A DNA stretch of 64,000 nt from Cytobacillus solani (GCF_001420595.1 NZ_LJIX01000006.1:1553361-1617360); one strand, 5' to 3'; counted from the stretch's first letter, positions 8,831 through 17,241 are shown. The notes: generated by a model from the letters alone, not told the origin. Made by a program: numbers and translations.

Positions 8831-9487
8831 GTGAATGCAGAACTGCTTGTTCTCATAGGGGGATTAGCTCTATTAGATACGTTAAGTCCATCAACATTGG
8901 GGGTAACTGTATATTTGCTTTTAACGGATAAATGGAAGTTGAAACAGCGTTTATTCATTTATTTATTAACGGTAGCGGGATTTTATTTTACTGTTGGTGT
9001 CCTTCTTATGCTAGGCTTGGACTATTTGTTTGATACATTTTCTGGCATCATTCAAAATCGTATCGTGAGCTGGACGGTCTTCATTATTGGAGCGATATTA
9101 TTCATTGTCAGTTTTTATATACCAGCGAAGAAAAATTCAGAACTGCCTGCACCTAAGTCTAGAAGCATTCTATCAATGGTTGCATTAGGCATCACTACTT
9201 CAATAATAGAAGTAGGAACTGCATTTCCTTATTTTGCAGCTATCGGAATCATGACTACTTCAAGTCTTTCATGGGTGGAATGGTCTGCCATTTTAGTCGG
9301 ATACAATTTCATCATGGTTTTGCCCCCATTAATATTGTTTATTCTCTATCTTATGATAGGTAAGAAAATGCAAAAGCCTCTCGAGAAGATAAGGCTGAAA
9401 ATTGCGGAGCACTCTGGATCGGCGCTTTCATGGATCGTTTGTATCGTCGGGATCATCTTAATTTTCAATAGCCTGGATTATTTGTAG
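8831..9487 (+). CDS. GAP-family (Sap/LysE-like) membrane protein
   Basis: 218 residues with about six transmembrane segments. The N-terminal pattern LLDTLSPSTLGVTVYLLLT resembles the GAP/Sap family, a distant part of the LysE-type exporter group. It starts at GTG 8831 with AGGAGG 7 bases upstream and follows merR closely, so export of the compound sensed by the regulator is a reasonable inference. Confidence 0.72.
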   Translation: MNAELLVLIGGLALLDTLSPSTLGVTVYLLLTDKWKLKQRLFIYLLTVAGFYFTVGVLLMLGLDYLFDTFSGIIQNRIVSWTVFIIGAILFIVSFYIPAKKNSELPAPKSRSILSMVALGITTSIIEVGTAFPYFAAIGIMTTSSLSWVEWSAILVGYNFIMVLPPLILFILYLMIGKKMQKPLEKIRLKIAEHSGSALSWIVCIVGIILIFNSLDYL

Positions 9488-9583
9488 GCTGCACGACGTG
9501 TAATAGATATATTGGATTATCAACCCCCTTACATAGTTGATGGATATAGCATACAAATTAAAAAAATAGTTCCACTTGATGGT

Positions 9584-9615
9584 GCGATTGCTGATTAAAG
9601 AGCAATCGCTTTTTT
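9584..9615 (+). terminator. Intrinsic terminator after the merR operon
   Basis: GCGATTGCT pairs with AGCAATCGC and is followed by TTTTTT. Confidence 0.85.
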
Positions 9616-9663
9616 ATTACCTGGCAGCCAAGCAAAAAGAAATACGAAAAAATGATTGTTATT

Positions 9664-9683
9664 TATTATCAATATTGATAATA
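9664..9683. promoter_or_regulatory. Perfect 20-bp palindrome, candidate operator
   Basis: TATTATCAATATTGATAATA is a perfect inverted repeat 34 bases upstream of the HTH gene at 9718, overlapping AT-rich promoter sequence (TATATAAAG at 9685). It is likely the autoregulatory site of that regulator. Confidence 0.6.
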
Positions 9684-9717
9684 TTATATAAAGTGATAAT
9701 AAAGGAGACGAGCGTTT

Positions 9718-10263
9718 ATGAATAAGGTAGAAATCATCATGCATCCAGTACGTTTCAAAATTATCCAAGTGTTCCTTGATGGATTGAGTAAAACAGCAAA
9801 AAAGGTCGCAACAGAATTGAAGGATGTTTCTCAAGCTTCTTTATATAGGCAATTGGATGCACTAGTTAAAGCAGGGGTTTTAATCATAACGGAAGAAAAT
9901 CAAATTCGCGGTGCAATTGAAAAGGTTTATTCATTAAATGTACCTTCAGTAAACATGACAAATGATGATGTAAAAGAACTGACTAAAGAAGAACATTTGC
10001 AGTATTTTCTATTCTTTACTGCACAAATAACTTCTGATTTTGAGACATACCTTGATATTGGCGATATTGATTTTCTTCGAGATGGGGTTGGCTATAGACA
10101 AGTTGCCTTACATCTCTCAGATACAGAGTTCCTTGATTATGCAAAAGATTTAAGAAAGGTGTATGAAAAATATACGCAAAATACTCCTTCATCAGAAAGA
10201 ACAAAGAGGATTATTTCAACGATTACTATGCCTAAAAAGGAAGGGAAGGCAAAACATGAATAA
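9718..10263 (+). CDS. ArsR-like winged-helix transcriptional regulator
   Basis: 181 residues. The N-terminal HTH_20-type wing covers MHPVRFKIIQVFLDG, SQASLYRQLDALVKAGVL and RGAIEKVYSLN (residues 7-75). The helical remainder could dimerise or bind a ligand. It overlaps the following hydrolase gene by 8 bases. Its likely target is the palindrome at 9664-9683. Confidence 0.83.
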   Translation: MNKVEIIMHPVRFKIIQVFLDGLSKTAKKVATELKDVSQASLYRQLDALVKAGVLIITEENQIRGAIEKVYSLNVPSVNMTNDDVKELTKEEHLQYFLFFTAQITSDFETYLDIGDIDFLRDGVGYRQVALHLSDTEFLDYAKDLRKVYEKYTQNTPSSERTKRIISTITMPKKEGKAKHE

Positions 10264-11197
10264 GAGCAATGAAGTAATTATCCAAGCGACTTATCCGCTA
10301 AGTGGAACATTAACAATTCCTGACGAATCCAACTCTACATTCCCAGCCATTTTAATCATTACTGGTTCAGGTAAGGGAGATCGAAATGGGAATCTAAAGA
10401 AAATGAAGATGAATATCTACAAAGATCTAGCAGATTTTTTAACATTAAGAGGATTTGTGACTTTGCGTTATGATAAAAGAGGAACTTCTCAAAGTGGAGG
10501 GAACTTTCTTGAAACAGGGCTAGCAGATTTAATTGACGACGCTGTAGAGTGTATTAAATTCTTACAATCTCACCCGAAAGTAGATAATAATAGAATCCTT
10601 ATCTTAGGCCATAGTGAGGGAGCACTCATTGCGCCTGCTGTCTTTAATAAAATCCCTGTTTCCGGCCTTGTTTTACTTGCTGGTGCAGCTGAACCGTCCA
10701 AAGATTTGCTTCCTAGGCAAAATGAACTGGCATACGCTGAATTAAATCGGAAAAACGGGATAAAAGGCTGGCTTATTCGAACATTAAAAGTAACAGAAAA
10801 AGCAAGAAAGCAAAACAGCAAAATCCTTACGAAAATTATACATTCTGATAAGGCAGTAATGAGACTGCAGGGTGTTAAACTGAATGCAAAATGGTTACGG
10901 GAGATTTATGCTTATAATGTCTGTGATTATTTAAAAGAAGTGACGTGTCCAGTTTTGGCAATAACTGGTGAAAAAGATATTCAAGTACCTCCAGAACATG
11001 CTAAATTGATGGCTGAAATGGTTAAAGGTGAAGCTGAGTGGCATATCATACCTGATATGAATCATATTTTCCGCAAGTATGAAGGGCAGCACACGATGCT
11101 TGGGTTATTGAAAGAATATAAATCACAGCTAAATCAGCCAATGGATAAAGAATTATTAGATGTGTTGGGCACATGGCTGCAAAGAAATACCAATTAA
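10256..11197 (+). CDS. Alpha/beta hydrolase (esterase/peptidase S9-like)
   Basis: 313 residues with the alpha/beta-hydrolase landmarks: ILIITGSGKGDRNGN (oxyanion region), LRYDKRGTSQSGG, the nucleophile elbow GHSEG (about residue 119), ITGEKDIQVPPEH (acid) and MNHIF (His). Substrate unknown. Start 10256 is chosen because AAGGGAAGG lies 7 bases upstream; the longer in-frame reading overlaps the regulator too far. It is coupled to the upstream regulator. Confidence 0.85.
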   Translation: MNKSNEVIIQATYPLSGTLTIPDESNSTFPAILIITGSGKGDRNGNLKKMKMNIYKDLADFLTLRGFVTLRYDKRGTSQSGGNFLETGLADLIDDAVECIKFLQSHPKVDNNRILILGHSEGALIAPAVFNKIPVSGLVLLAGAAEPSKDLLPRQNELAYAELNRKNGIKGWLIRTLKVTEKARKQNSKILTKIIHSDKAVMRLQGVKLNAKWLREIYAYNVCDYLKEVTCPVLAITGEKDIQVPPEHAKLMAEMVKGEAEWHIIPDMNHIFRKYEGQHTMLGLLKEYKSQLNQPMDKELLDVLGTWLQRNTN

Positions 11198-11221
11198 ATG
11201 AAGTGACACTTTTAAAGCAAT

Positions 11222-11243
11222 AAAAAGGAGCCTATACAGGCTC
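11222..11243 (-). terminator. Intrinsic terminator of the manganese catalase operon
   Basis: GAGCCT/AGGCTC with a T5 run on the minus strand, abutting the catalase stop codon. Confidence 0.8.
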
Positions 11244-12101
11244 TTAATTGTTTAGGTCATAAAGTCCAGGTGCATGTTCATTTGGCATATCCGGCATTTC
11301 TGGTACAGGATATCCTTTTGGCGGTTCAGTGACCATAAGCTCTCCGCCATTCCTGCTTGGTGTATTACCTGAGAAAATCTCTCCGATTAAAGTATTGTCC
11401 AATCTAAAATTGAATTGAGCATTGTGGAAGCCCATTTCGACATACTTTCGACATTCAGGGTATTTATTCAAATCATAGTTAGGGATTGGAAAAAGTTTCC
11501 CCCAATCTACCCCTAACGTTTCAAGAGCCTTTGCGAATGCATTTTGGTGAGCATTGTCTCTCACTATTAAAAATGCTATTGTTTCTCGCAGGGTTTTGTT
11601 GCTGCTCATTTCATATATTCTAGATTTTTGGAGTACACCAGTTGATTCTAAGACGACATTATTAAGTAAATTAGCTGCTAAATTGCCATGGTCATAGACC
11701 CAAGAGCCATTCCAAGGATTCCCGCCAGCGTCAACCGGAAGGGATGCTTTAGCACCCATGATGTAATGATGAGGATTTGCACCATTTTCTATCACACCAT
11801 TTAAAGGGGCACCGTCAGCAGCTTGATTACCTGGCATCTCCCCGCCAGACTCATTTAAGAGTTGATTAATTGTTGTCTGGACAAGTTCTACATGACTTAG
11901 TTCTTCTATGAATACCCCTCTAATAAGGTCGCGATATTTCTTTTCTTTCCCTCTAAAATTGGCACTTTGGAAAGAGAACTGCATCAATGTTCGCATCTCA
12001 CCAAATTGCCCTCCGAGAGCTTCCTGAAGAACTTTAGCTGCATGTGGATCTGGTTTATCTGGAACGATCATATTGATTAGATCTTCTCTATAAAAATACA
12101 T
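11244..12101 (-). CDS. Manganese catalase family protein
   Basis: A 285-residue ferritin-like protein that probably disproportionates hydrogen peroxide at a dimanganese site. Metal-ligand patterns include EMRTLMQFSFQSANFRGKE, FIEELSHVELVQTTINQLL (ExxH) and LVRDNAHQNAFAKALE, together with the YDHGNLAANLLNN segment. Bacillus relatives (YdbD, coat-associated forms) are linked to spores. Start 12101 sits 8 bases after GGAGG. It lies 15 bases downstream of the DUF3189 gene in one leftward operon. Confidence 0.92.
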   Translation of the reverse strand: MYFYREDLINMIVPDKPDPHAAKVLQEALGGQFGEMRTLMQFSFQSANFRGKEKKYRDLIRGVFIEELSHVELVQTTINQLLNESGGEMPGNQAADGAPLNGVIENGANPHHYIMGAKASLPVDAGGNPWNGSWVYDHGNLAANLLNNVVLESTGVLQKSRIYEMSSNKTLRETIAFLIVRDNAHQNAFAKALETLGVDWGKLFPIPNYDLNKYPECRKYVEMGFHNAQFNFRLDNTLIGEIFSGNTPSRNGGELMVTEPPKGYPVPEMPDMPNEHAPGLYDLNN

Positions 12102-12116
12102 AGTAACTTCCTCCAA

Positions 12117-12632
12117 TTACTTTTGAAATTGTTTATTGTCCAACACTACAATCTGGTCTTCTGTTGAAATAAGTGCTGCTTGCTTAGTAGTTTCGACCAA
12201 TTCATAAATATTATTTAAGCATTTTTTTGCCCCTTGAACTAATAAGGGTACGCCAATGGCATCCATTCCTAATCCTCGGGAGAAAAAACCACCAAAAGAC
12301 ATGATAGTAGGCACTGTTGGCGAGGTGTTTGAAAAAACCAATCGCTCTTTGATATTAAAATGTTCAAAAAACATGAGTCCTAGGCTTTCAAGCGAAGGGA
12401 CCACAAGTTTTTGAGATTTTCTGCCTATCGTATATACAAGATGTCCGTCTTGATCTTTGCCATGAAATATTAATTTTCCAAAATCTTTCTTTGTCAATTT
12501 ATTGAAATAAGGGACAGCCAGGATTTCTTCTTTAGTTAAGGGGAAGGATGATGGACTAATAATTTTCAAATGAAGTGCAGCGGCTAAAGAAGTAGTATGA
12601 GTACCACCGTAATCATTATAAATAAATATCAT
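12117..12632 (-). CDS. DUF3189-family protein
   Basis: 171 residues beginning MIFIYNDYGGTHTTSLAAAL, a start typical of DUF3189. It has an alpha/beta pattern with a glycine-rich segment FGGFFSRGLGMDAIG. The family is of unknown function and common in spore-formers. It is the first gene of the operon with the manganese catalase. Confidence 0.75.
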   Translation of the reverse strand: MIFIYNDYGGTHTTSLAAALHLKIISPSSFPLTKEEILAVPYFNKLTKKDFGKLIFHGKDQDGHLVYTIGRKSQKLVVPSLESLGLMFFEHFNIKERLVFSNTSPTVPTIMSFGGFFSRGLGMDAIGVPLLVQGAKKCLNNIYELVETTKQAALISTEDQIVVLDNKQFQK

Positions 12633-12779
12633 GCTATCAGCCTTTCTAAAGTTACTTTGTTAATAGCATGACCAATTTTAAAGTGAAACATGACTATAAT
12701 GTGTTTCTTATGTTGGATCATAGAATATTATTATTTATGTAAGTACGATAATTTATTTTTATATATGGAGAAATAACGA

Positions 12780-13334
12780 TTAGAGCCTTGAATTGAACGT
12801 TTTGCTTTTCGCTACTTTGTTTGATAGAAGAAACAATAAAATATATATCGGGAAAGAGTAAAGGCTACTCCAATGAATAGGCTTATATAAATCCAAGGCA
12901 ATCGCTAATGGTTCACCTACAAATGCTGCTAATCCTGCATAAATGAATCCTTTTAATAAGGGGGACCGTTGGGGCATAATTTCTATCATAAACATGATAG
13001 AAACTGGTAATAAAGTAAGATCCCATGGCAAATATCCCGTAATGAAAGGAAACATGATATACGGATAAATCCACAGACCAAATTGTAATCCAACAGAATC
13101 AAGTGTTAAAGTAATGATCGCCATAAAAAAACCTGCTCGAATTAGATCACCAGTATATTTGGGGTTGTGTAATTTCCACCATAAAATCCAAGGCAGCGTG
13201 CTTAAAATAAATGCTAACCACCATCTTGGTGTGAAAAGTATCATTTGCTGCCATGTCTCTATAAATGAATGATGAGCGTGATTATAGTTTGAATATATTT
13301 TTAGAATATCTATATGTATTTCAGAAGTTTTCAT
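12780..13334 (-). CDS. CBO0543-family integral membrane protein
   Basis: About 184 residues with at least five hydrophobic segments. It shares LPWILWWKLHNP, LDSVGLQFGLWIYPY and LDLYKPIHWSSLYSFP with the gene at 2244-2813. The start is uncertain: ATG 13334 has only a weak GGGG upstream, and the frame is open to 13397. Role unknown. Confidence 0.75.
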   Translation of the reverse strand: MKTSEIHIDILKIYSNYNHAHHSFIETWQQMILFTPRWWLAFILSTLPWILWWKLHNPKYTGDLIRAGFFMAIITLTLDSVGLQFGLWIYPYIMFPFITGYLPWDLTLLPVSIMFMIEIMPQRSPLLKGFIYAGLAAFVGEPLAIALDLYKPIHWSSLYSFPIYILLFLLSNKVAKSKTFNSRL

Positions 13335-13365
13335 AGACACCCCAACCATACTAAATTCTAGTTTC

Positions 13366-13427
13366 CGAGCAAAGACCTGAATCTTGTGTGTAGTCAAATA
13401 TGTGGAGGATTGGTCTTGCTCGGTATT
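13366..13427. repeat. Dispersed hairpin repeat, copy 1
   Basis: This 62-base unit begins CGAGCAAAGACCTGAATC and ends GGATTGGTCTTGCTCGG; the ends form an imperfect inverted repeat. A related copy lies at 16763-16821 in the same orientation. The rest of 13,428-13,735 holds only a worn ORF trace (LNLDPLDSDGKPVKAVTV, about 13,518-13,611). Confidence 0.65.
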
Positions 13428-13696
13428 GATACAATGCCCACTTTACTTGAGGTATATGCGTTTTCCATGTGAAATAAGGATGAGGGAACGATAATATATA
13501 AGAATGTTTACAGGTGCTAAATTTAGATCCGTTAGATAGTGATGGCAAACCAGTTAAGGCAGTAACAGTGAGATTAGAAAAAGATGTGTTAATAAGTTGT
13601 TCTCTTTTCTAAATTGAATTTTCGTTCAGGAACGGATAGCTAGAGGATAGGTGAAAGGAGGAGAGTAGGAAATAGACTTTATAGTATGTTTCCTTT

Positions 13697-13721
13697 AAAA
13701 AAAGGGCACCAGTAAGTGCCC
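13697..13721 (-). terminator. Intrinsic terminator
   Basis: GGGCAC/GTGCCC with seven T residues on the minus strand, just beyond the small leftward ORF at 13736-13830. Confidence 0.75.
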
Positions 13722-13735
13722 GCAAATAAATATGG

Positions 13736-13830
13736 TTAATTACATTTGTAGTCAGTATATGGTTTTATCTCATTTATCATTTCGCCAACAGAAGTAAAAG
13801 AATATTTTTCCATTGAAAATATTTTTTCAT
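13736..13830 (-). pseudogene. Small peptide gene, apparently frameshifted
   Basis: AGGAGG sits 8 bases before ATG 13830, but that frame stops after 17 codons. One extra A in the A6 run after ATG would give a 31-residue product ending FTSVGEMINEIKPYTDYKCN. The strong ribosome site and the adjacent terminator argue that a real small gene existed. Product unrecognised; a sequencing error is an alternative. Confidence 0.35.
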
Positions 13831-13922
13831 TACTATCGCCTCCTAATAAGGAGTATAGAATACGACGCTACGTGAGTTTCAACAAAAAATATAATTTTAC
13901 AAAAGAATTATGTATTTTCATT

Positions 13923-13943
13923 AAAAAGAACCCGAATTGGGTT
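13923..13943 (-). terminator. Intrinsic terminator
   Basis: AACCC/GGGTT hairpin with a T run on the minus strand, downstream of the leftward gene at 13989. Confidence 0.6.
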
Positions 13944-13988
13944 ATTGTCTTGATGTTACCCAGTCCAGAGGTCCTTTCCTCATGGTAT

Positions 13989-14516
13989 TTAATTCATTCC
14001 TGAAATAGGCACATCAAACAATTTCCAAAAACTAATAATGATAATTACAGAAAGAACGATTGCAATTCTAGGGTACCTATAATGAATCAATAATATTAAA
14101 AAGATAATTACATCAAAACATAATGACCAGAGTAAATTCCAGTCATAACTATGTGAAAAATGGCCAAAAATCAGAAGGTTTACCACTTCCTTTGAAAAAT
14201 ATATAAAAACCCATAAAGAAATATATAAAATTTTCTTGAGGAGTGATTTACCTTCGGGAAAGTTACCTAGGTACATGACCACAGTGCTTGGATAAAGAAT
14301 TAACATAGCAAACAAATTAATAAATGTATGGTTAGGCAGCCAGCGTTTATCAAAGGAAGGAACGTATTCCCATAATAAATAATGGTTAAGTAAGAAGTTA
14401 TATAAAAGGTCACCAATAATGAAAAAAAGGATAGTCGAATAATATTTTCTCCAATTTTTCCAGTCTCCCCAAAAAAGGGATGCAATTAAAAAAAATATTC
14501 CAATAATAGAATGCAT
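13989..14516 (-). CDS. CBO0543-family-like integral membrane protein
   Basis: 175 residues with about five transmembrane helices. It has DWKNWRKYYSTILFFIIGDL, a shape common in CBO0543 proteins of Bacillus, and WxFIYFSKEVVNLLIFGHF near the middle. Start ATG 14516 follows GAAGG by 9 bases; ATG 14525 overlaps that site. Third member of this family in the window. Confidence 0.65.
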   Translation of the reverse strand: MHSIIGIFFLIASLFWGDWKNWRKYYSTILFFIIGDLLYNFLLNHYLLWEYVPSFDKRWLPNHTFINLFAMLILYPSTVVMYLGNFPEGKSLLKKILYISLWVFIYFSKEVVNLLIFGHFSHSYDWNLLWSLCFDVIIFLILLIHYRYPRIAIVLSVIIIISFWKLFDVPISGMN

Positions 14517-14633
14517 TTTAACCATCCTTCATTTAGTCATAGTGTTATCTTGCACAAGTATACAAGTAATAATGTTAAATATTGTAAAAAAATAAGCAAC
14601 AAATTTAGTATTAAGTAATTAGGAGGGAAAAGG

Positions 14634-14803
14634 ATGGCAAATACATAGGGAATGAAATTAAACTTGCAGTATTAAAAAATGAGGATATTCAATAGGTGCC
14701 TGCACGATAAAGAGCAAATTTGCATGAAGTATACGAAATACTCGTAAAAAATAGGCTAACAGAAGGAAAAATAGGGGATCCAAAATATTTTGTCAATAAT
14801 TAG
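14634..14803 (+). pseudogene. Decayed small gene with two internal stops
   Basis: AGGAGGG precedes ATG 14634, but the frame closes at once. Shifting frame gives GNEIKLAVLKNEDIQ*VPAR, then *RANLHEVYEILVKNRLT and EGKIGDPKYFVNN, with internal TAG and TAA codons. The coherent protein texture suggests a former gene of about 55 codons. Product unrecognised. Confidence 0.45.
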
Positions 14804-14853
14804 CTAGTAGTCATAATTTGCATTTGGTTTATTGAATTTTCGAATAAATAAGA

Positions 14854-14874
14854 AGCGCTAAGAAAGTTAGCGCT
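14854..14874 (-). terminator. Hairpin, probable weak terminator for the peptide gene at 14883
   Basis: The perfect inverted repeat AGCGCTAA/TTAGCGCT (14854-14861 and 14867-14874) is followed on the minus strand by the interrupted U tract TTCTTATTTATT. Confidence 0.45.
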
Positions 14875-14882
14875 CCTAAGTA

Positions 14883-15014
14883 TCAAGGTTCACAAACCTG
14901 ATTATTATTGCCCCAAGTACATCCACATGCAGCAGATGCATCAGAAGCAAAAGCAGTAGAAGAAGTCAATATTCCTAATGCGATAGCAAATAATTTCTTT
15001 TTTATATGAAACAA
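14883..15014 (-). CDS. Small secreted cysteine-containing peptide (possible)
   Basis: This 43-codon frame has a clear signal peptide (KKKLFAIALGILTSSTAFA) and a short mature part SAACGCTWGNNNQVCEP with three Cys. It lies between two terminator-like hairpins. The weak point is the start: only TTG 15014 is available, with no ribosome site, and the codon before KKK is ATA, as if an ATG had been lost. Compare the peptide gene at 18807. Confidence 0.4.
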   Translation of the reverse strand: MFHIKKKLFAIALGILTSSTAFASDASAACGCTWGNNNQVCEP

Positions 15015-15030
15015 AAAAGTAATTATGTAT

Positions 15031-15052
15031 AAAAAAGGAGCCATTATGGCTC
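15031..15052 (-). terminator. Intrinsic terminator
   Basis: GAGCC/GGCTC hairpin followed by T6 on the minus strand. It cuts through a chance open frame on the same strand. Confidence 0.65.
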
Positions 15053-15294
15053 AGAAGCAAACTGTATGGCAAAAGAATTGTTTGTACAAGTTTATTGTAT
15101 GTAGCATTTTGAATAATGACTGGGAAAAGTAATAATTGCAATTTAATAAATTTTGCAGGCACTACTACATCTATTGCCTGCAAAGAGGGAGTTAAGAATA
15201 AGTATCAAACTGGAGCTAGGGGTGTGATACAAAGTATTCAAATTTTTTAGATCGGTACAAGGTGAATAAAAAATGTGCTTGTTCAATAACTACA

Positions 15295-16115
15295 TTAAGC
15301 AGCGAGTTGTGCGCCCATAAGGGCAGCTAAAAATTCACTGTTTGGCAACAGTGTAGGTTAAAATTCACAGTTTAAAACCTATCATCACCCACCTTATCCG
15401 AAAAGGAAACTGGACGGGGAGTGTAGCATGGTGTGGAAAGCCGTAAGTTGACTAGTGTCTAAGTCACGACTGAATGGCTAGATGAAAATTGTAAACAAGG
15501 AAGAAAGCTAAACTGCTTGAACGATAGTCTAAGAGCGATGATGCTTGCGTGTAGCGAAAGGATACTGAAACGCTATATGGGTAAAGGCGAAATAATGAAA
15601 CTCGGTATGGAGCCAAGTGAATTTTATCCACTCAACTGCCATAAGCAGAAACAGACGAAAGTCGCTTCCGACATTACAAAAGCTATGTTTTTATCTGTCT
15701 AAATGGGGATTACCTAAGTTGGAAAGCCTTTTGAGGCTATGATAGTTGTATCTGAATATCCAATAGGGTAACGGAGTTTCCGTATTAGTCCGAGATAGGG
15801 AAAGCCTATTACATGGCAAAGGGAAACAGCTTGTCTAGTTTAATACAACAAAGGTTAATGCGTGAGGCATTATAAAAATCTTTAATAAGTATTAAACACT
15901 TCAAATTGATAGACAAGTGGAGAGCCGTATACATTGAGAGGTGTACGTACGGTTCGGAGGAGAGCGTTTGGAAACCTATCATAGTAATATGACAAGGCGC
16001 TGGGCGCTTATCCTACTCAATCAAGATATTTAAGGACACCGTCATAATAAAGATCAAGACCAATTAGTAACCACCAAAATATAAAACCAAGTATGAGTAG
16101 TAAGTATTTTTTCAT
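15295..16115 (-). pseudogene. Small membrane-peptide ORF interrupted by the group II intron
   Basis: Leftward from ATG 16115 the frame encodes MKKYLLLILGFIFWWLLIGL, then DLYYDGVLKYL, and reaches the intron 3' edge. Removing 15309-16021 restores the frame, which ends ELAA and TAA at 15295 (35 residues, one transmembrane segment). The intron is inserted antisense, so splicing cannot repair this ORF. There is no clear ribosome site. Confidence 0.4.
15309..16021 (+). mobile_element. Group II intron (IIA-like), lacking its reverse-transcriptase ORF
   Basis: The 5' end GTGCGCCC (15309) and later blocks TAACGGAGTTTCCGTATTAG, AGCCTATTACATGGCAAAGG, domain V (GAGCCGTATAC...GTACGTACGGTTCGG, about 15,932-15,962) and the tail AGTAATATGACAAGGCGC follow the architecture of Ll.LtrB-type introns. 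Domain IV is reduced to a short stem (CTTGTCTA/TAGACAAG), so the intron-encoded protein is absent; splicing or mobility would need a protein supplied elsewhere. The 3' boundary (about 16,021) is placed by comparison with the usual terminal AY. Confidence 0.85.
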
Positions 16116-16225
16116 GATATTAGAATATCGTAATCAAATTCAATTTATACATAATACCAAAAAAATAAGAACGAACTCGATAAAAGGTTGTTTTCTATGT
16201 TTCTATTTATAGCTTGTATTTCTAA

Positions 16226-16375
16226 ATGTCTGTCATTATGCGTTTTGGTACTCGTGATTATTTGATGAATATATGGGATGAATGGTTTTTTGGTGAAGTA
16301 TTAAATAAAGAGAATGAAAGTGTAGTTATTGCTAGTATCGTGGCTGTTGGTTTTGGCAAGGAGGAAATCCATTAA
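16226..16375 (+). CDS. Short ORF, uncertain
   Basis: 49 codons starting MSVIMRFGTRDYLMNIWDEW. The protein-like composition is suggestive, but there is no ribosome site and its end overlaps the convergent gene at 16332. It may be a remnant. Unrecognised. Confidence 0.25.
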   Translation: MSVIMRFGTRDYLMNIWDEWFFGEVLNKENESVVIASIVAVGFGKEEIH

Positions 16376-16556
16376 TATCTTGAATCATATGAAAATCGTA
16401 TTGTTTTAAAGCGAATTGAGACTGATACAAATATTCGATTACGAGTAGTTTTCCTTGTGAAGTACCACAGAGTACTCCAGAAGTTCCTTGACCATTAGAC
16501 AACGAAATTCCAATAGACTGGCCAAGTAAATATCTAATTTTATTTTGCCAAGGCAT
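16332..16556 (-). CDS. Small hypothetical protein (YuzF/DUF2642-like guess)
   Basis: 74 residues: MPWQNKIRYLLGQSIGISLS, then a beta-rich stretch with TSGVLCGTSQGKLLVIEYLY. The strand pattern recalls small SH3/Sm-like spore proteins, but I cannot name it firmly. GAAGGAG lies 8 bases before ATG 16556, which is why the longer in-frame start at 16649 is rejected. Confidence 0.6.
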   Translation of the reverse strand: MPWQNKIRYLLGQSIGISLSNGQGTSGVLCGTSQGKLLVIEYLYQSQFALKQYDFHMIQDINGFPPCQNQQPRY

Positions 16557-16663
16557 AGTTATCACTCCTTCAAATCGTATTATGAACAGAGAAGGATTCG
16601 GTGCATGACTGAGTTTTAGAAATGCCGAGAAAGGATTATTGAGTTTCATAGGAAGGTGATGAC

Positions 16664-16741
16664 ATGAAGCAATTAAATCTACCGTCCGTTATTTGGAAAT
16701 CGCAGGAGCAAGACTCGTTGGTTTGTTTGTATGAAGAATGA
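16664..16741 (+). pseudogene. Short ORF with strong ribosome site, probably truncated
   Basis: GGAAGGTGATGAC precedes ATG 16664 and the frame reads MKQLNLPSVIWKSQEQDSLV before stopping after 25 codons. The start resembles the N-terminus of a HicB-like or similar small protein, but the rest is missing. The hairpin repeat at 16763 lies just downstream. Confidence 0.3.
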
Positions 16742-16762
16742 AACACGAAAAGCAGTGTGTTG

Positions 16763-16821
16763 CGAGCAAGGACCTAATCTTGTTAGCTGTGGTTTCTTGA
16801 GGATTGGACTTGCTTGGTATT
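16763..16821. repeat. Dispersed hairpin repeat, copy 2
   Basis: This 59-base unit begins CGAGCAAGGACCTAATC and ends GGATTGGACTTGCTTGG. It matches copy 1 at 13366-13427 along most of its length and has the same inverted-repeat ends. Confidence 0.65.
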
Positions 16822-16911
16822 AACTACCCTTCCATTTAAATATAGAAATATACATTTGGTGTGGACTGGTAAAAAAAATAAAAAGCTAGAATTAATATTT
16901 TTTAAGTTATC

Positions 16912-17048
16912 GTTTCTGGATGTGTTAATCTCCTTTGAATTCTGAAGTAATCATTTTTTCTGAATATTTTAATTTCACCTGTAATATTTATCGGATTTAC
17001 ATTAAAATTATTTGCTCCTTTGGTGAATTGAAGTAGTTTGAAACTCGC
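16912..17048 (-). pseudogene. C-terminal ORF remnant
   Basis: A leftward open frame reads ASFKLLQFTKGANNFNVNPI, then NITGEIKIFRKNDYFRIQRR and a short tail to a stop at 16912. It has no start or ribosome site. Unrecognised. Nothing else is seen in 16,822-17,241. Confidence 0.25.
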
Positions 17049-17241
17049 ATATATATTTTTTATCTTTTCACAAATAATAGAGAAGGTAAAAATGATCTTT
17101 GCATGTTTTCAGTTGCCTTCTCGGTGTATTTTTGAAATCCGTAATTCAATAGAGCAAGGGAGGCATGCGCAAAAGTAATGACGACTATATTTCTAAAACT
17201 GCAAAAAAAAACCTTTTAGGGATTAGAGAAAGATAAAATTA

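Noticed and set aside
14941-15183. 80-codon leftward frame
   Set aside because: Runs through a terminator hairpin at 15031-15052 and overlaps the signal-peptide frame; composition is unlike a protein.
15517-15702. 61-codon frame inside the group II intron
   Set aside because: Lies in the ribozyme core, has no reverse-transcriptase motif, and the intron structure explains the sequence.
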